64,000 nt of DNA from Saccharibacillus alkalitolerans (lineage in GTDB: Bacteria > Bacillota > Bacilli > Paenibacillales > Paenibacillaceae). Made by a program: the position numbers and the translations under genes. Position 1 is the stretch's first letter; every line of letters starts with the position of its first letter. Below the pieces are notes generated by a model. The model was not told where the DNA came from. It did no database searches and saw nothing but the letters and a program-made list of their open reading frames with translations. Location of the stretch: contig NZ_JAAFGS010000001.1 in assembly GCF_011090185.1 (NCBI RefSeq), positions 496,001 through 560,000 of the forward strand, read 5' to 3'. Positions 25,395-33,292 of the stretch are shown here, piece after piece.

Positions 25395-28300
25395 AATTCG
25401 TTTTACCAATGTCGTTTATGAGGCAGGAGCCAAGCGCTATAACGACTCCACCTTTTTTTTCGACGGACATAACAGCGCGATCGTGTTGGAGAACGGAGGC
25501 GGCAAAACGGTCTTTATTCAGGCGGCGCTGCAGGCGGTGATTCCGCATACCGATCTGGCCGGACGCAAAATGCGCGAGACGCTGCAGCTCGAAAACGGGC
25601 CGGCGCATATCGCGGTCGAATGGCTGCTGGCCGATAAGCCCCGCCGTCGTTATGCCGTCACCTGCGTGACTCTTTTTATGAATTCGGGAAGTCTGGACTC
25701 TTACCGTTATGTCTATGAATACGGCGATCAGGACGAGCATGGGATTACGAATCTGCCTTTTACCCGAAAAAGCGACAGCGGAACTCGGGCGAGCGACAAA
25801 GGAGAAATGCAGGACTATTACCAGTCGATGGTTCAGCGGTTTAAGACCCAGGCACAGCAGTTCGACAAGATCAAAGAATACCGAAATCATCTGGAAAACG
25901 AACTGCAGATCGTGGCGACGGAATGGGAAGCGGTCGTCAAGATCAATTCGAACGAAGGCGGCGTAGAAGCTTTCTTCGAAGAGTGTAAAACGACGTCCAA
26001 TCTGGTCGATCGGCTGCTTATTCCGACTATCGAAAATTCGATGCAGGGTTACGATCAGAAAAGCTTTGCGAATTTATTCCAGGCACAGCGGGACGGCTTC
26101 AAGCAGTATCGGGAGCTGAAGCTGAAGATTGAGACCAATCAGCGGATTATCGAACAGTTGGAAAGATATGTGCAGGGTTTCGCATTGTATGATGAGCAGC
26201 AAAAAGAGTATCTCAAACTGCGCCGGTCTGCTTTCTCCGCTTGGAATTATGTGAAGCAGTCGGAAGCCCGGCAGTTGGAGCGCATGAACGAACTGGAGCG
26301 TCATATGGTAAAGCTTGCGGAAGACAGGGAAGTCTTGGAACAAAAACGGATGTCTCTTCGAATTGCCAAAGCGCAAGAAAAGGAAGAAAGTCTTCAAACC
26401 CTGTTGTATGAATCCGCAGAAGAGTTGGAACAGCAAAACGAACGTTTGGCAGACTTGGAACGCGAGTGTGCTTCGATCGAATATGCGCAGGAAAGAGAAA
26501 AAAGGCGAGAAGCGGAGCAGAATCTGCGCCATGCCGAGTTTCTCTTGGCCCAGATGGAGATTTCGGATGACGAAGCGGAACTCGAAAACGCCTGGCGGGA
26601 AAACGCCCGTCAGTTGAAAGCGGTATTCGCAGAGCATGAACAAAAGTTGTTGGAGCAGGAGCGGCAAGAACAAATTCGATTGGAACAGATGAATCGGCAG
26701 CTTCTTGAACTCAATAAAGACGCCGCTGAAAAGAGCCGGGTTTTGAACCGATTGAGAAGCGAAAATACGCAAACCGAAGCAGAGATCAAAAAGGATCGTC
26801 AGAAACTTCAAGAGTTGGCCCAAGACATCCTGGATAATCCGCTGACCGAATCGGTCGAACATCAACTGCCGATTTGGAATGAAGCATACAATCGTTTGGA
26901 ACAGGAGTTATTGGCCGGTCATGCCAAGCAGGGCGAACTTGAACAAAAGAGGGAACGGCTTCGCGTAATGCTGGCTGATGGTCGGGCCGAGTTGAGCGAA
27001 GTTCAGCAGGAATTGAGCCGCCTGAGAGCCGATTATCGTCGCTACACCGAAGATCATGAAGAAGTAAGGAACGTATTGACTTCGCTTCGCCCCGAATGGG
27101 CCAGATTGATCTCTATTCCGGAAAAAGAGGAATCGATTCGCCAGCGGATGATGAGAGAGATTGAAACCAAAACAGCGCAAAAAGCAGACTTGTATCGTCA
27201 GGAACGGCTGGCTCGGCGTCATGTGGACGATTACGGCGAGCAGGAATCTTTTTTCGCCGATCCTTATGCCGCCGAGCTGCTGCGCAAATGGAGCGGTCAG
27301 TTCTCACTGCTGCAGTCCGGCATCGAATATGCCCGGCAGCACGAAGAACCCGATGTTGGCGGACTTTGGGCGCTAACCCTGATTACGACGACTCATGAAA
27401 CGGAGAAGCTGAAGAATAAAATTCTTGAGATCGCGGATCGTCTTCAGTTTCCGGTTCGAGTGCTCAGCGTGGACGAAGCCCGAGATATTCGAAGCGGAGC
27501 TTCTGATTCGGATGACGGAAACTGGATTGAACCCTTGCTGTGGCGTTCGATTGAAGATACGGCTGCATTCGAAGTTTGGAAAAGCGGGGCGGCAGAACGT
27601 GCAGGACACGCAGAACGTGCGCGAATCGCCAAAGAACACGAACTTCAGGAGTGGCACGAAGGGGATCGCCGGCTTTCCGAGCTGCTGAAACGGTACCCGA
27701 ACGAAGAGCGCCATGCCTCGGAACTGCGTCGAAACGAATTTGCAGCTCGGGAAAATGCTCTGCAAAAACGTCTTGATGCTCAAGCTGCCGACGAAATTCG
27801 CACTGAACAAGAGCAGAAAGAGCTTCAGCAAAAACAGGAGATCGCCAGACAGCAGGTTATCGCTCTTGAAAGGAAGATGGATCAAGGAAATCGCTATCTG
27901 GCGCTTGAACGAAAAACCACTGAACTTGAGCGGAACCGTCGAGATTTGTTCGTCAAGCTCAAGCAGCAGGAGCAGACTTTTCAGGAAGCACAGCATCAAG
28001 TATCAGAACGGACGGAAGAGCGCAGAAAGATAGAGCGTCAACTGGATAGTTTGTCTGTGGATCTTAAATATTGGCGGCAGCAAGAGCTTTATATATCGGT
28101 CGTAGCCGAAATGCCGTTAGAAAGTGAATTGACCTTGCCTGTGCTGCAAGAAGTCCGGCGGAGGTTAGAGCGGCGGCGCGACAAGATTGCGACAGATCGC
28201 GTTAACCAAGAACGGGAGATTGAGCGCTATCGTACGGCTGAGGAGCAAGCGAACAAGGCGATGAAACGCAATCTTCAGAAATATCCTTCTCTGGATCGGA

Positions 28301-29799
28301 CGCTTGAACTTCCTTTGCACGCGGAGGAGTATCTTGAAGAATTGTCGAACAAGCTTCAAATCAGCACAGAAAAACGAGCCTTACTCTTATCAGAAAAAGA
28401 AAGAAGAAACGAGGATTATCAACAGCAGTCCGGAATTTTGAAATCGGAGCAGCAACGATATAAAGAGCAGTTCAACGGCAAAGTTTCGATGGTTTTCCTT
28501 GAACCATTAAGCCGTGTGGAAGAACAGACAGTTGAAGAAGAGCTGCGTTTGGAGCGAGAGGAAAATCGTCTGAACGAGCTTATGGCAGCAGCCCGAAAGC
28601 AGTATGCCGGTATTTCTAAAGCACGGGAAGTGTGGCTGAAGCACATTCTGGTACACGACGTCGAAGATCCGATGCTAAAAGCGGAATCCGGTGAACTAAC
28701 TTTTTCTGAGCAAAACGACTGGCTATACGATATGCTTGAGCGCAGCAAAGCTGCTGTACGCGGACTCGAAGAACAAAAGCATAATGTCGATGAAGAGAGG
28801 CGCAAAGTCAACATCGTCAAAAAGCGGTTTATCGATTTTTGCGACAAACAGGTTGCGGATCTCAAGCAAAGTCAGATGGCCAAAAACGGAGTCGCCGATA
28901 CTCAAGAATATGCCGAGCTGCAGGAATTCGAACGGCTGCTCAAGCAAAATTTACTGCGTGCCAACCAGGTGGCCGAAACGCATATGCAAGCCGAGGATAA
29001 AAAGCTGCAGCATTATATCACGCGCATTCACGATCATTTGAAGCAGTTGGCTCAAGAACTTGGCGAAATTCCGAAAAAGACGAGAGTTAAAACGAGCGAA
29101 GGAACCAAAGAAATTTATTCGTTCCGAATTCCGCAGTGGGAGGAGAAGGTCGCTCGCGAGAAAATCCAGGATCATATCGATTGGATCGGCCGCCAATTGG
29201 ACGGATCGAAATATATAGACGATCAGGGGGAACCTCAGGGCGCTGCCGTACGCAAAGATCTTGAAAAATGGCTCGACTCCCGGCAGCTGCTGCTCAAAGT
29301 ACTGGGCGACAACGCGATTCGTATTCAATGCCGAAAAGTGAGCAACGACAATCGGGTCACGTCTGCCGCATACAGCTGGGAAACGTCGAACTCTTGGTCC
29401 GGCGGTGAGCGTTGGAGCAAGAATATGGCGCTTTTTCTGGGTCTTCTCAATTATGTAGCCGAGAAGCGGCAGCCGATTCAGAGCAAGATGACAAGACATC
29501 GATCGGTAATTCTCGACAATCCGTTTGGCAAAGCTTCAAGCGAGCACGTACTGAGTCCTGTTTTCTATATCGCCGAGCAATTAGGGTTTCAGATGATTGC
29601 TCTGACGGCGCATGCGGAAGGTAAATTCTTACGAGATTATTTCCCAGTCCTATACAGCTGCCGGCTGAGAAGCGTGGCGGGGGATTCAGGCAAACAGATT
29701 GTAGATCTGCGACAGAACATGAATCAGGCATACTTTCGGGATCTGGAGCCGGAAGCAATCGCTTATTTAGGTGAACCGAGACAGCTAGAGCTGTTTTAA
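25378..29799 (+). CDS. jetC: Wadjet SMC-like ATPase JetC
   Basis: 1473 aa from ATG 25378 behind AAAAGGAGGAG. The N-terminal head has Walker A ENGGGKT (K43). Two very long coiled-coil arms (about 290-640 and 760-1220) flank a hinge-like domain (about 640-740, FADPYAAELLRKWSGQF). The C-terminal head has signature WSGGERWSKN (from W1340) and Walker B VILDNPFG (D1380, N1381). The motor would extrude DNA loops and test whether DNA is a small closed circle. The residue after the Walker B Asp is Asn, where most SMC ATPases have Glu. The last gene of the operon; no clear terminator follows. Confidence 0.88.
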   Translation: MPAISKIRFTNVVYEAGAKRYNDSTFFFDGHNSAIVLENGGGKTVFIQAALQAVIPHTDLAGRKMRETLQLENGPAHIAVEWLLADKPRRRYAVTCVTLFMNSGSLDSYRYVYEYGDQDEHGITNLPFTRKSDSGTRASDKGEMQDYYQSMVQRFKTQAQQFDKIKEYRNHLENELQIVATEWEAVVKINSNEGGVEAFFEECKTTSNLVDRLLIPTIENSMQGYDQKSFANLFQAQRDGFKQYRELKLKIETNQRIIEQLERYVQGFALYDEQQKEYLKLRRSAFSAWNYVKQSEARQLERMNELERHMVKLAEDREVLEQKRMSLRIAKAQEKEESLQTLLYESAEELEQQNERLADLERECASIEYAQEREKRREAEQNLRHAEFLLAQMEISDDEAELENAWRENARQLKAVFAEHEQKLLEQERQEQIRLEQMNRQLLELNKDAAEKSRVLNRLRSENTQTEAEIKKDRQKLQELAQDILDNPLTESVEHQLPIWNEAYNRLEQELLAGHAKQGELEQKRERLRVMLADGRAELSEVQQELSRLRADYRRYTEDHEEVRNVLTSLRPEWARLISIPEKEESIRQRMMREIETKTAQKADLYRQERLARRHVDDYGEQESFFADPYAAELLRKWSGQFSLLQSGIEYARQHEEPDVGGLWALTLITTTHETEKLKNKILEIADRLQFPVRVLSVDEARDIRSGASDSDDGNWIEPLLWRSIEDTAAFEVWKSGAAERAGHAERARIAKEHELQEWHEGDRRLSELLKRYPNEERHASELRRNEFAARENALQKRLDAQAADEIRTEQEQKELQQKQEIARQQVIALERKMDQGNRYLALERKTTELERNRRDLFVKLKQQEQTFQEAQHQVSERTEERRKIERQLDSLSVDLKYWRQQELYISVVAEMPLESELTLPVLQEVRRRLERRRDKIATDRVNQEREIERYRTAEEQANKAMKRNLQKYPSLDRTLELPLHAEEYLEELSNKLQISTEKRALLLSEKERRNEDYQQQSGILKSEQQRYKEQFNGKVSMVFLEPLSRVEEQTVEEELRLEREENRLNELMAAARKQYAGISKAREVWLKHILVHDVEDPMLKAESGELTFSEQNDWLYDMLERSKAAVRGLEEQKHNVDEERRKVNIVKKRFIDFCDKQVADLKQSQMAKNGVADTQEYAELQEFERLLKQNLLRANQVAETHMQAEDKKLQHYITRIHDHLKQLAQELGEIPKKTRVKTSEGTKEIYSFRIPQWEEKVAREKIQDHIDWIGRQLDGSKYIDDQGEPQGAAVRKDLEKWLDSRQLLLKVLGDNAIRIQCRKVSNDNRVTSAAYSWETSNSWSGGERWSKNMALFLGLLNYVAEKRQPIQSKMTRHRSVILDNPFGKASSEHVLSPVFYIAEQLGFQMIALTAHAEGKFLRDYFPVLYSCRLRSVAGDSGKQIVDLRQNMNQAYFRDLEPEAIAYLGEPRQLELF

Positions 29800-29910
29800 A
29801 GAAATCTTGAATAACAAAAAACGCCACACCCGCTCCACAATCGCCTCATTTCCCTTCAACCGAATCTGCTACAATAAAAGCAAGCAACCCCAAAAAGGAA
29901 GTGAGCAGAT

Positions 29911-30690
29911 TTGGATTGGATCGGCGTTGTTGTGATACCGCTCGGATTGGCCGGCTTGGTGTACATACTCGGTAAAGTATTCGGATTGCATGAAGCGCAA
30001 AGCACGAGATTATCGGGGTTCGACCGGCACAAGCTGTTGTTAATTTGGATCGCCCTATTGGTGCAAGTCTTTATCGCGATTGCGGCGCTTTACGCACTTC
30101 GTCATAGCGGGCTGAAGTCTTCCGAGGGACCCGTCCTATACACGCCGGGAAAGCTGCTGCTTCAGTTTTCGATGAGCGTCCTGATCATGGTTCCTTTTTT
30201 GACGATAAAATGGAAACTGCGCGAAAGCTGGTCCAGCACCGGCGTCTCAAGAGAAGGGTCGGGAAAAGCACTGCTGCTCGGTTTTGCGGCCGCGCTTGCG
30301 TATATCGTTGTCGATCTGTGGAGAAACGGATTTTCGTTCCGCCAAGCATGGGACATGTTCGATATGAACTTCGTTTGGGCGCTGCCTCTATATGCGGCTG
30401 TCGGCTTTTCCGAAGAGTGGATCTTTCGCGGTTATGTCCAGCCGCGCTTCGAGTTCTGGCTCGGACGGATTCCCGGCTGGCTGCTGGCTTCGCTGGTCAT
30501 GGCGTTTATTCATGTCCCGCAGCGTATTCTTATCGGAGGCATGCCGATGAACGATGCGCTGCTGTCATCGCTCGAACTGCTGCCGATCAGTCTGTTGCTC
30601 GGGTATATGCGCATGCGGACGGGCACAATCTGGGCGCCTGTTGTTCTGCATGCCGGCGTCGATTGGGAATTGGTCTTCTTCGGCATATAA
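29911..30690 (+). CDS. CPBP-family intramembrane metalloprotease
   Basis: 259 aa from TTG 29911, with AAAGGAAGTGA upstream. Eight or so hydrophobic segments. The CPBP (Abi/CAAX-protease-like) motifs are intact: E168-E169-x3-R173 (EEWIFRG), H201 (FIHVP) and the last HxxxD, H247-D251 (LHAGVD). Family members cleave membrane or prenylated substrates, and some act in bacteriocin immunity or phage defence. It lies 111 nt after jetC and 79 nt before the second SVLSQS small protein, so it may form a unit with that protein. Substrate unknown. Confidence 0.88.
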   Translation: MDWIGVVVIPLGLAGLVYILGKVFGLHEAQSTRLSGFDRHKLLLIWIALLVQVFIAIAALYALRHSGLKSSEGPVLYTPGKLLLQFSMSVLIMVPFLTIKWKLRESWSSTGVSREGSGKALLLGFAAALAYIVVDLWRNGFSFRQAWDMFDMNFVWALPLYAAVGFSEEWIFRGYVQPRFEFWLGRIPGWLLASLVMAFIHVPQRILIGGMPMNDALLSSLELLPISLLLGYMRMRTGTIWAPVVLHAGVDWELVFFGI

Positions 30691-30769
30691 CGAAGCGGCC
30701 TGCAGTTTCCTGTTTCCCGGCCTTTCATTCCGGTTACTGCTTTCTTATACCCTATCGGAGGTGAGAGGA

Positions 30770-30940
30770 ATGTCCAACAACCACGACGGCAAGCACTCCT
30801 CGTCGAAATTGTCGACGATAGCTTCCAAGGTTCTTCAGGACAAGGAAGCGGACAAAAAGGAAAAATCGCTGGCAGGCTCGGTATTGTCTCAGTCCGAGAT
30901 CCATCGGGACGGGGAAGATTCCGACGAAAAGTCGAAATAA
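30770..30940 (+). CDS. Small charged protein, KVLQ...SLAxSVLSQS family, copy 2
   Basis: 56 aa. ATG 30770 follows CGGAGGTGAGAGGA. The central part (SSSKLSTIASKVLQDK ... KSLAGSVLSQS) matches the 43-aa protein at 19606-19737 over its whole conserved core. It carries an extra acidic C-terminal tail (HRDGEDSDEKSK), making it overall less basic. It follows the CPBP protease gene and is closed by a terminator. The paralogue upstream of the TIR gene suggests a shared role with different effectors. Function unknown. Confidence 0.75.
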   Translation: MSNNHDGKHSSSKLSTIASKVLQDKEADKKEKSLAGSVLSQSEIHRDGEDSDEKSK

Positions 30941-30965
30941 AACGGAAGAAAAACATTCTATACCA

Positions 30966-31008
30966 AAACGCGTCCGGCCGAGAGGAATCTCCGCGCGGAT
31001 GCGTTTTT
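30966..31008 (+). terminator. Terminator after copy 2 of the small protein
   Basis: AAACGCGTCCG pairs with CGGATGCGTTT, with an inner GAGG/CTC, then five T. It marks the right end of the defence gene run. Confidence 0.7.
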
Positions 31009-31231
31009 GCTTATAAGAAGAACGACTGCCGATTTTTTTGTATGCCGCCCATACGTTTTTTCGCTACGCACGTTAAACGTTGCGGCGATCGAAGATTTCA
31101 GTCCGGAGGACGGCGCTTATTTGACCTATATCGGTTGGTTCGTCGTCGGGCTGTCGATCAACGTCGGCCTTTACGTCAAAAACCGCAGACAGTCGTCACC
31201 GCCCGATCAGCATGCCGAGAACGGCCGATAG
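31007..31231 (+). pseudogene. Possible remnant of a small membrane protein
   Basis: The frame ending at TAG 31231 encodes a convincing TM helix flanked by charged residues (DFSPEDGAYLTYIGWFVVGLSINVG, then LYVKNRR) with GC-rich coding-like third positions. Its 5' part overlaps the upstream terminator and has neither a ribosome site nor an ATG in frame. It may be the 3' remnant of a deleted gene at the island edge, or a real small protein with a start I cannot see. Confidence 0.3.
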
Positions 31232-31598
31232 TTCGCTTTGCTTCGCCGTATGCGGATCTACCGCGCCGTATGAACTGCGCGTTTTATCGCAGCCCGCCGT
31301 AATCGCGGGAAGGAGAATAATTAGCAAAACCGATATTTCCGCATTATTACTAGCTGAATTCGTCTAACAAGAAAATGAATTTTAATGCATGACCACTCAG
31401 TCATTGCGGCAAGGCGATTTCCATTTTAAAAACGTTGCGATTGCTTGTTTTTTTGCCTTTTCGTACGACCGAAATCCGGGACGAAAAACAAATTGACCGA
31501 CGTTTATTTATTCTGTATATTGTAAATTAATTGTAAGGGAAGGATTAACTGATAAGCGGCGTGCTCAGAAGCGGTTTTGAAGCGAAAGAGGTGCGGAG
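31232..31598. other. Intergenic region with promoter for the receptor gene
   Basis: No gene seen. The right part is AT-rich and carries the promoter described separately. A short palindrome ATGAC-N6-GTCAT is at about 31387-31403. The 5' untranslated leader of the receptor gene would be about 70 nt. Confidence 0.5.
31493..31521 (+). promoter_or_regulatory. Sigma-A promoter of the peptide-receptor gene
   Basis: -35 TTGACC (31493-31498), 17-nt spacer, -10 TATATT (31516-31521). It is in an AT-rich stretch about 78 nt before the start codon. Confidence 0.65.
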
Positions 31599-32984
31599 AT
31601 GGAAATGACGATGACGCTGCGTTCCGAAATTGAGAAGGGAATCGCGGAGATGGGAATGAACTTTTCGGAGTTTGGCGAATGGTCGGGCATCAATCGGGGC
31701 ATTTTCAGCGCGATTTTGAACAGCAACCCGCCCAAGCCCATTTCGCTCAACCAGCTGGAACGGATCGCCAAGGCGCTCGGGCATGAAGAAGGCTGGATGT
31801 TCGAGCGGTATATCGACGAATGCTTCTACGACGGAAGGCCGAACCGCCGCCGGGTCGAGCCGTTTCTGATTCGCTGTGCCGAGCTGGGCCGAGTCGGCTG
31901 CATCGAGACCGTGCTGTCCCGGCTGTTGGAAGATCTGCGGCATTTGGAGACGATATTCGAGATCGCGGAAGCGCTGTACGCGGACGGGAAAATCGCACAA
32001 TCGGTCGTCTTTTATCAATGCATCGTGCAGAACGAGAAATACCATCAGTCCGAGCGTCTGGCGATCAGCCATTACCGGTTGTTTTGGGCCGCGCTGGGCG
32101 ACAACAGCGAACAGAATCTCCGCGCGGCAATTGAGTTCGAACCCTTTTGCGATAAGCTCCCTGACGATAAGCGGTTGGATGGATTGATGAGGTTGGTGAA
32201 TATTTACGTTTCGCTCGATAAGCGCGAAGAGATCGAACGTTATTCCCGCGAGCTGTATTCGTTCTCCCAAATTGTGTACCGTAACGAAGAACAAAGGAGC
32301 AAGTCTTCGGCAGGTTACATCCCTCTCAAAACCAGATACCCTTTAGTCGTCTATTACGGTTACGGACTGATGGCCATGCAGGAAGTGAATGTTCATCGAA
32401 ACGAATTTGCGGCGGCCAAGACCTATATCGAAGCTTACGAAGATTTAAGCTGGTTTGTTGGCCTGGACGAAGCAGGGAGAAGAGAAGTGGAAAAGTTCGC
32501 GTTTTACGCACGTGCCAACCGCTTGAATCTGGAACTCCTTCTCGGGAACCAAGAAATATTGGAGGAATGCGCTGCTTTTGTTGAACAATATCCCAACGAA
32601 CTGCTTCAATTTGCTTCTTCCGTTTTAAAAAGTGCAAATAAATACAAATATTCGGCGGATTTTGTTTTCGAAAGGTTTGCGGGCGAGATCGAAAAGTATT
32701 TGTCCAGAACGTTTACAAAAGACAAGGCGATCATTTCGTTCAACTGCTACTGTGACATTTGTTATCAATCTTCTCTTTATTTCTTGGAAAGAAAAGAATA
32801 TGCCAAAATGTTTGGTTTTGTATTGAAGGGAATGGAAACAGTTGTTAGAATAAACAATAAGAGCATGTTCATTAAACTGGCGGCTCTGTTTGAAAGATAC
32901 AGAGACTTCGCTTCGGCAGAACAACAGCAGCAATACAAAAAAATTTTGGGAGGTATTTCAGAACATGAAGAAAATGATGGCTAA
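31599..32984 (+). CDS. RRNPP-like HTH/TPR receptor with linked propeptide
   Basis: 461 aa. An N-terminal XRE-like helix-turn-helix (about 6-62, FSEFGEWSGINRGIFSAIL) is followed by all-helical repeat segments to the end (YQCIVQNEKYHQSERLA, LMRLVNIYVSL, EEIERYSREL, AKTYIEAYEDL). This is the plan of peptide-sensing regulators such as PlcR, NprR and AimR. The decisive context is a 51-aa secreted propeptide gene overlapping its last 20 nt. It is paralogous to the receptor-like protein at 33293-34615 (shared FY.G.P.R.R.EPFL.RC.ELG and SERLA.SHYRLF). The TPR-like part presumably binds the processed peptide and alters DNA binding. Target genes are unknown; the linked secreted proteins are candidates. 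Confidence 0.82.
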   Translation: MEMTMTLRSEIEKGIAEMGMNFSEFGEWSGINRGIFSAILNSNPPKPISLNQLERIAKALGHEEGWMFERYIDECFYDGRPNRRRVEPFLIRCAELGRVGCIETVLSRLLEDLRHLETIFEIAEALYADGKIAQSVVFYQCIVQNEKYHQSERLAISHYRLFWAALGDNSEQNLRAAIEFEPFCDKLPDDKRLDGLMRLVNIYVSLDKREEIERYSRELYSFSQIVYRNEEQRSKSSAGYIPLKTRYPLVVYYGYGLMAMQEVNVHRNEFAAAKTYIEAYEDLSWFVGLDEAGRREVEKFAFYARANRLNLELLLGNQEILEECAAFVEQYPNELLQFASSVLKSANKYKYSADFVFERFAGEIEKYLSRTFTKDKAIISFNCYCDICYQSSLYFLERKEYAKMFGFVLKGMETVVRINNKSMFIKLAALFERYRDFASAEQQQQYKKILGGISEHEENDG

Positions 32985-33120
32985 GCTCTCTCTCGCTCTT
33001 GTCGCGTTCGCTCTGATCGGAAGTGTGAATTACGGCGTAACCCATGCAAGTTCAAGCGCCCAGCAGTCGACCGTCAAAGTGTATTCGGCAAGCACGATTC
33101 CCGGTCAAGGCGAATGGTAA
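32965..33120 (+). CDS. Secreted propeptide, candidate quorum signal
   Basis: 51 aa. ATG 32965 follows GGGAGG by 11 nt, inside the receptor 3' end. Residues 1-27 form a Sec signal peptide: KKMMAK, a hydrophobic core LSLALVAFALIGSVNYG, and a THA site before SSSAQQ. The remaining about 24 residues end in VYSASTIPGQGEW without further domains. This layout (signal peptide plus short C-terminal pheromone) matches Phr/PapR/AimP-type precursors. The mature signal is likely a C-terminal fragment of 5-10 residues, but the cleavage site cannot be read from sequence. Confidence 0.75.
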   Translation: MKKMMAKLSLALVAFALIGSVNYGVTHASSSAQQSTVKVYSASTIPGQGEW

Positions 33121-33141
33121 GCACGTTGCTGTAAATTTTTA

Positions 33142-33157
33142 TTGCTTTACATAGCAA
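33142..33157 (+). promoter_or_regulatory. Small inverted repeat after the propeptide gene
   Basis: TTGCT-TTACAT-AGCAA between the propeptide and the second receptor. It could be an operator for either receptor; evidence is only the symmetry. Confidence 0.25.
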
Positions 33158-33183
33158 AGTTTGATCGGCAAATGGGATAGCAG

Positions 33184-33236
33184 GGGTCTAAAAGGATGGA
33201 ATTCACAAACGCCTTGGGTCTAAAAGGATGCGTCCT
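33184..33236 (+). repeat. Direct repeat GGGTCTAAAAGGATG (two copies)
   Basis: Identical 15-mers at 33184-33198 and 33222-33236. The second is the 5' arm of the terminator hairpin, and the first could pair with the same 3' arm (TCCTTTTTAGA), giving mutually exclusive structures. Confidence 0.7.
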
Positions 33237-33258
33237 TTTTAGAAACACAGGCGTTTTT
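33207..33258 (+). terminator. Nested terminator after the propeptide gene
   Basis: Outer stem AAACGCC/GGCGTTT and inner hairpin TCTAAAAGGA-TGCG-TCCTTTTTAGA, then a T run. It ends the receptor-propeptide transcript. Confidence 0.7.
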
Positions 33259-33292
33259 GCTATAAGCTGGACCCGGGAGGATAAGGATAACC

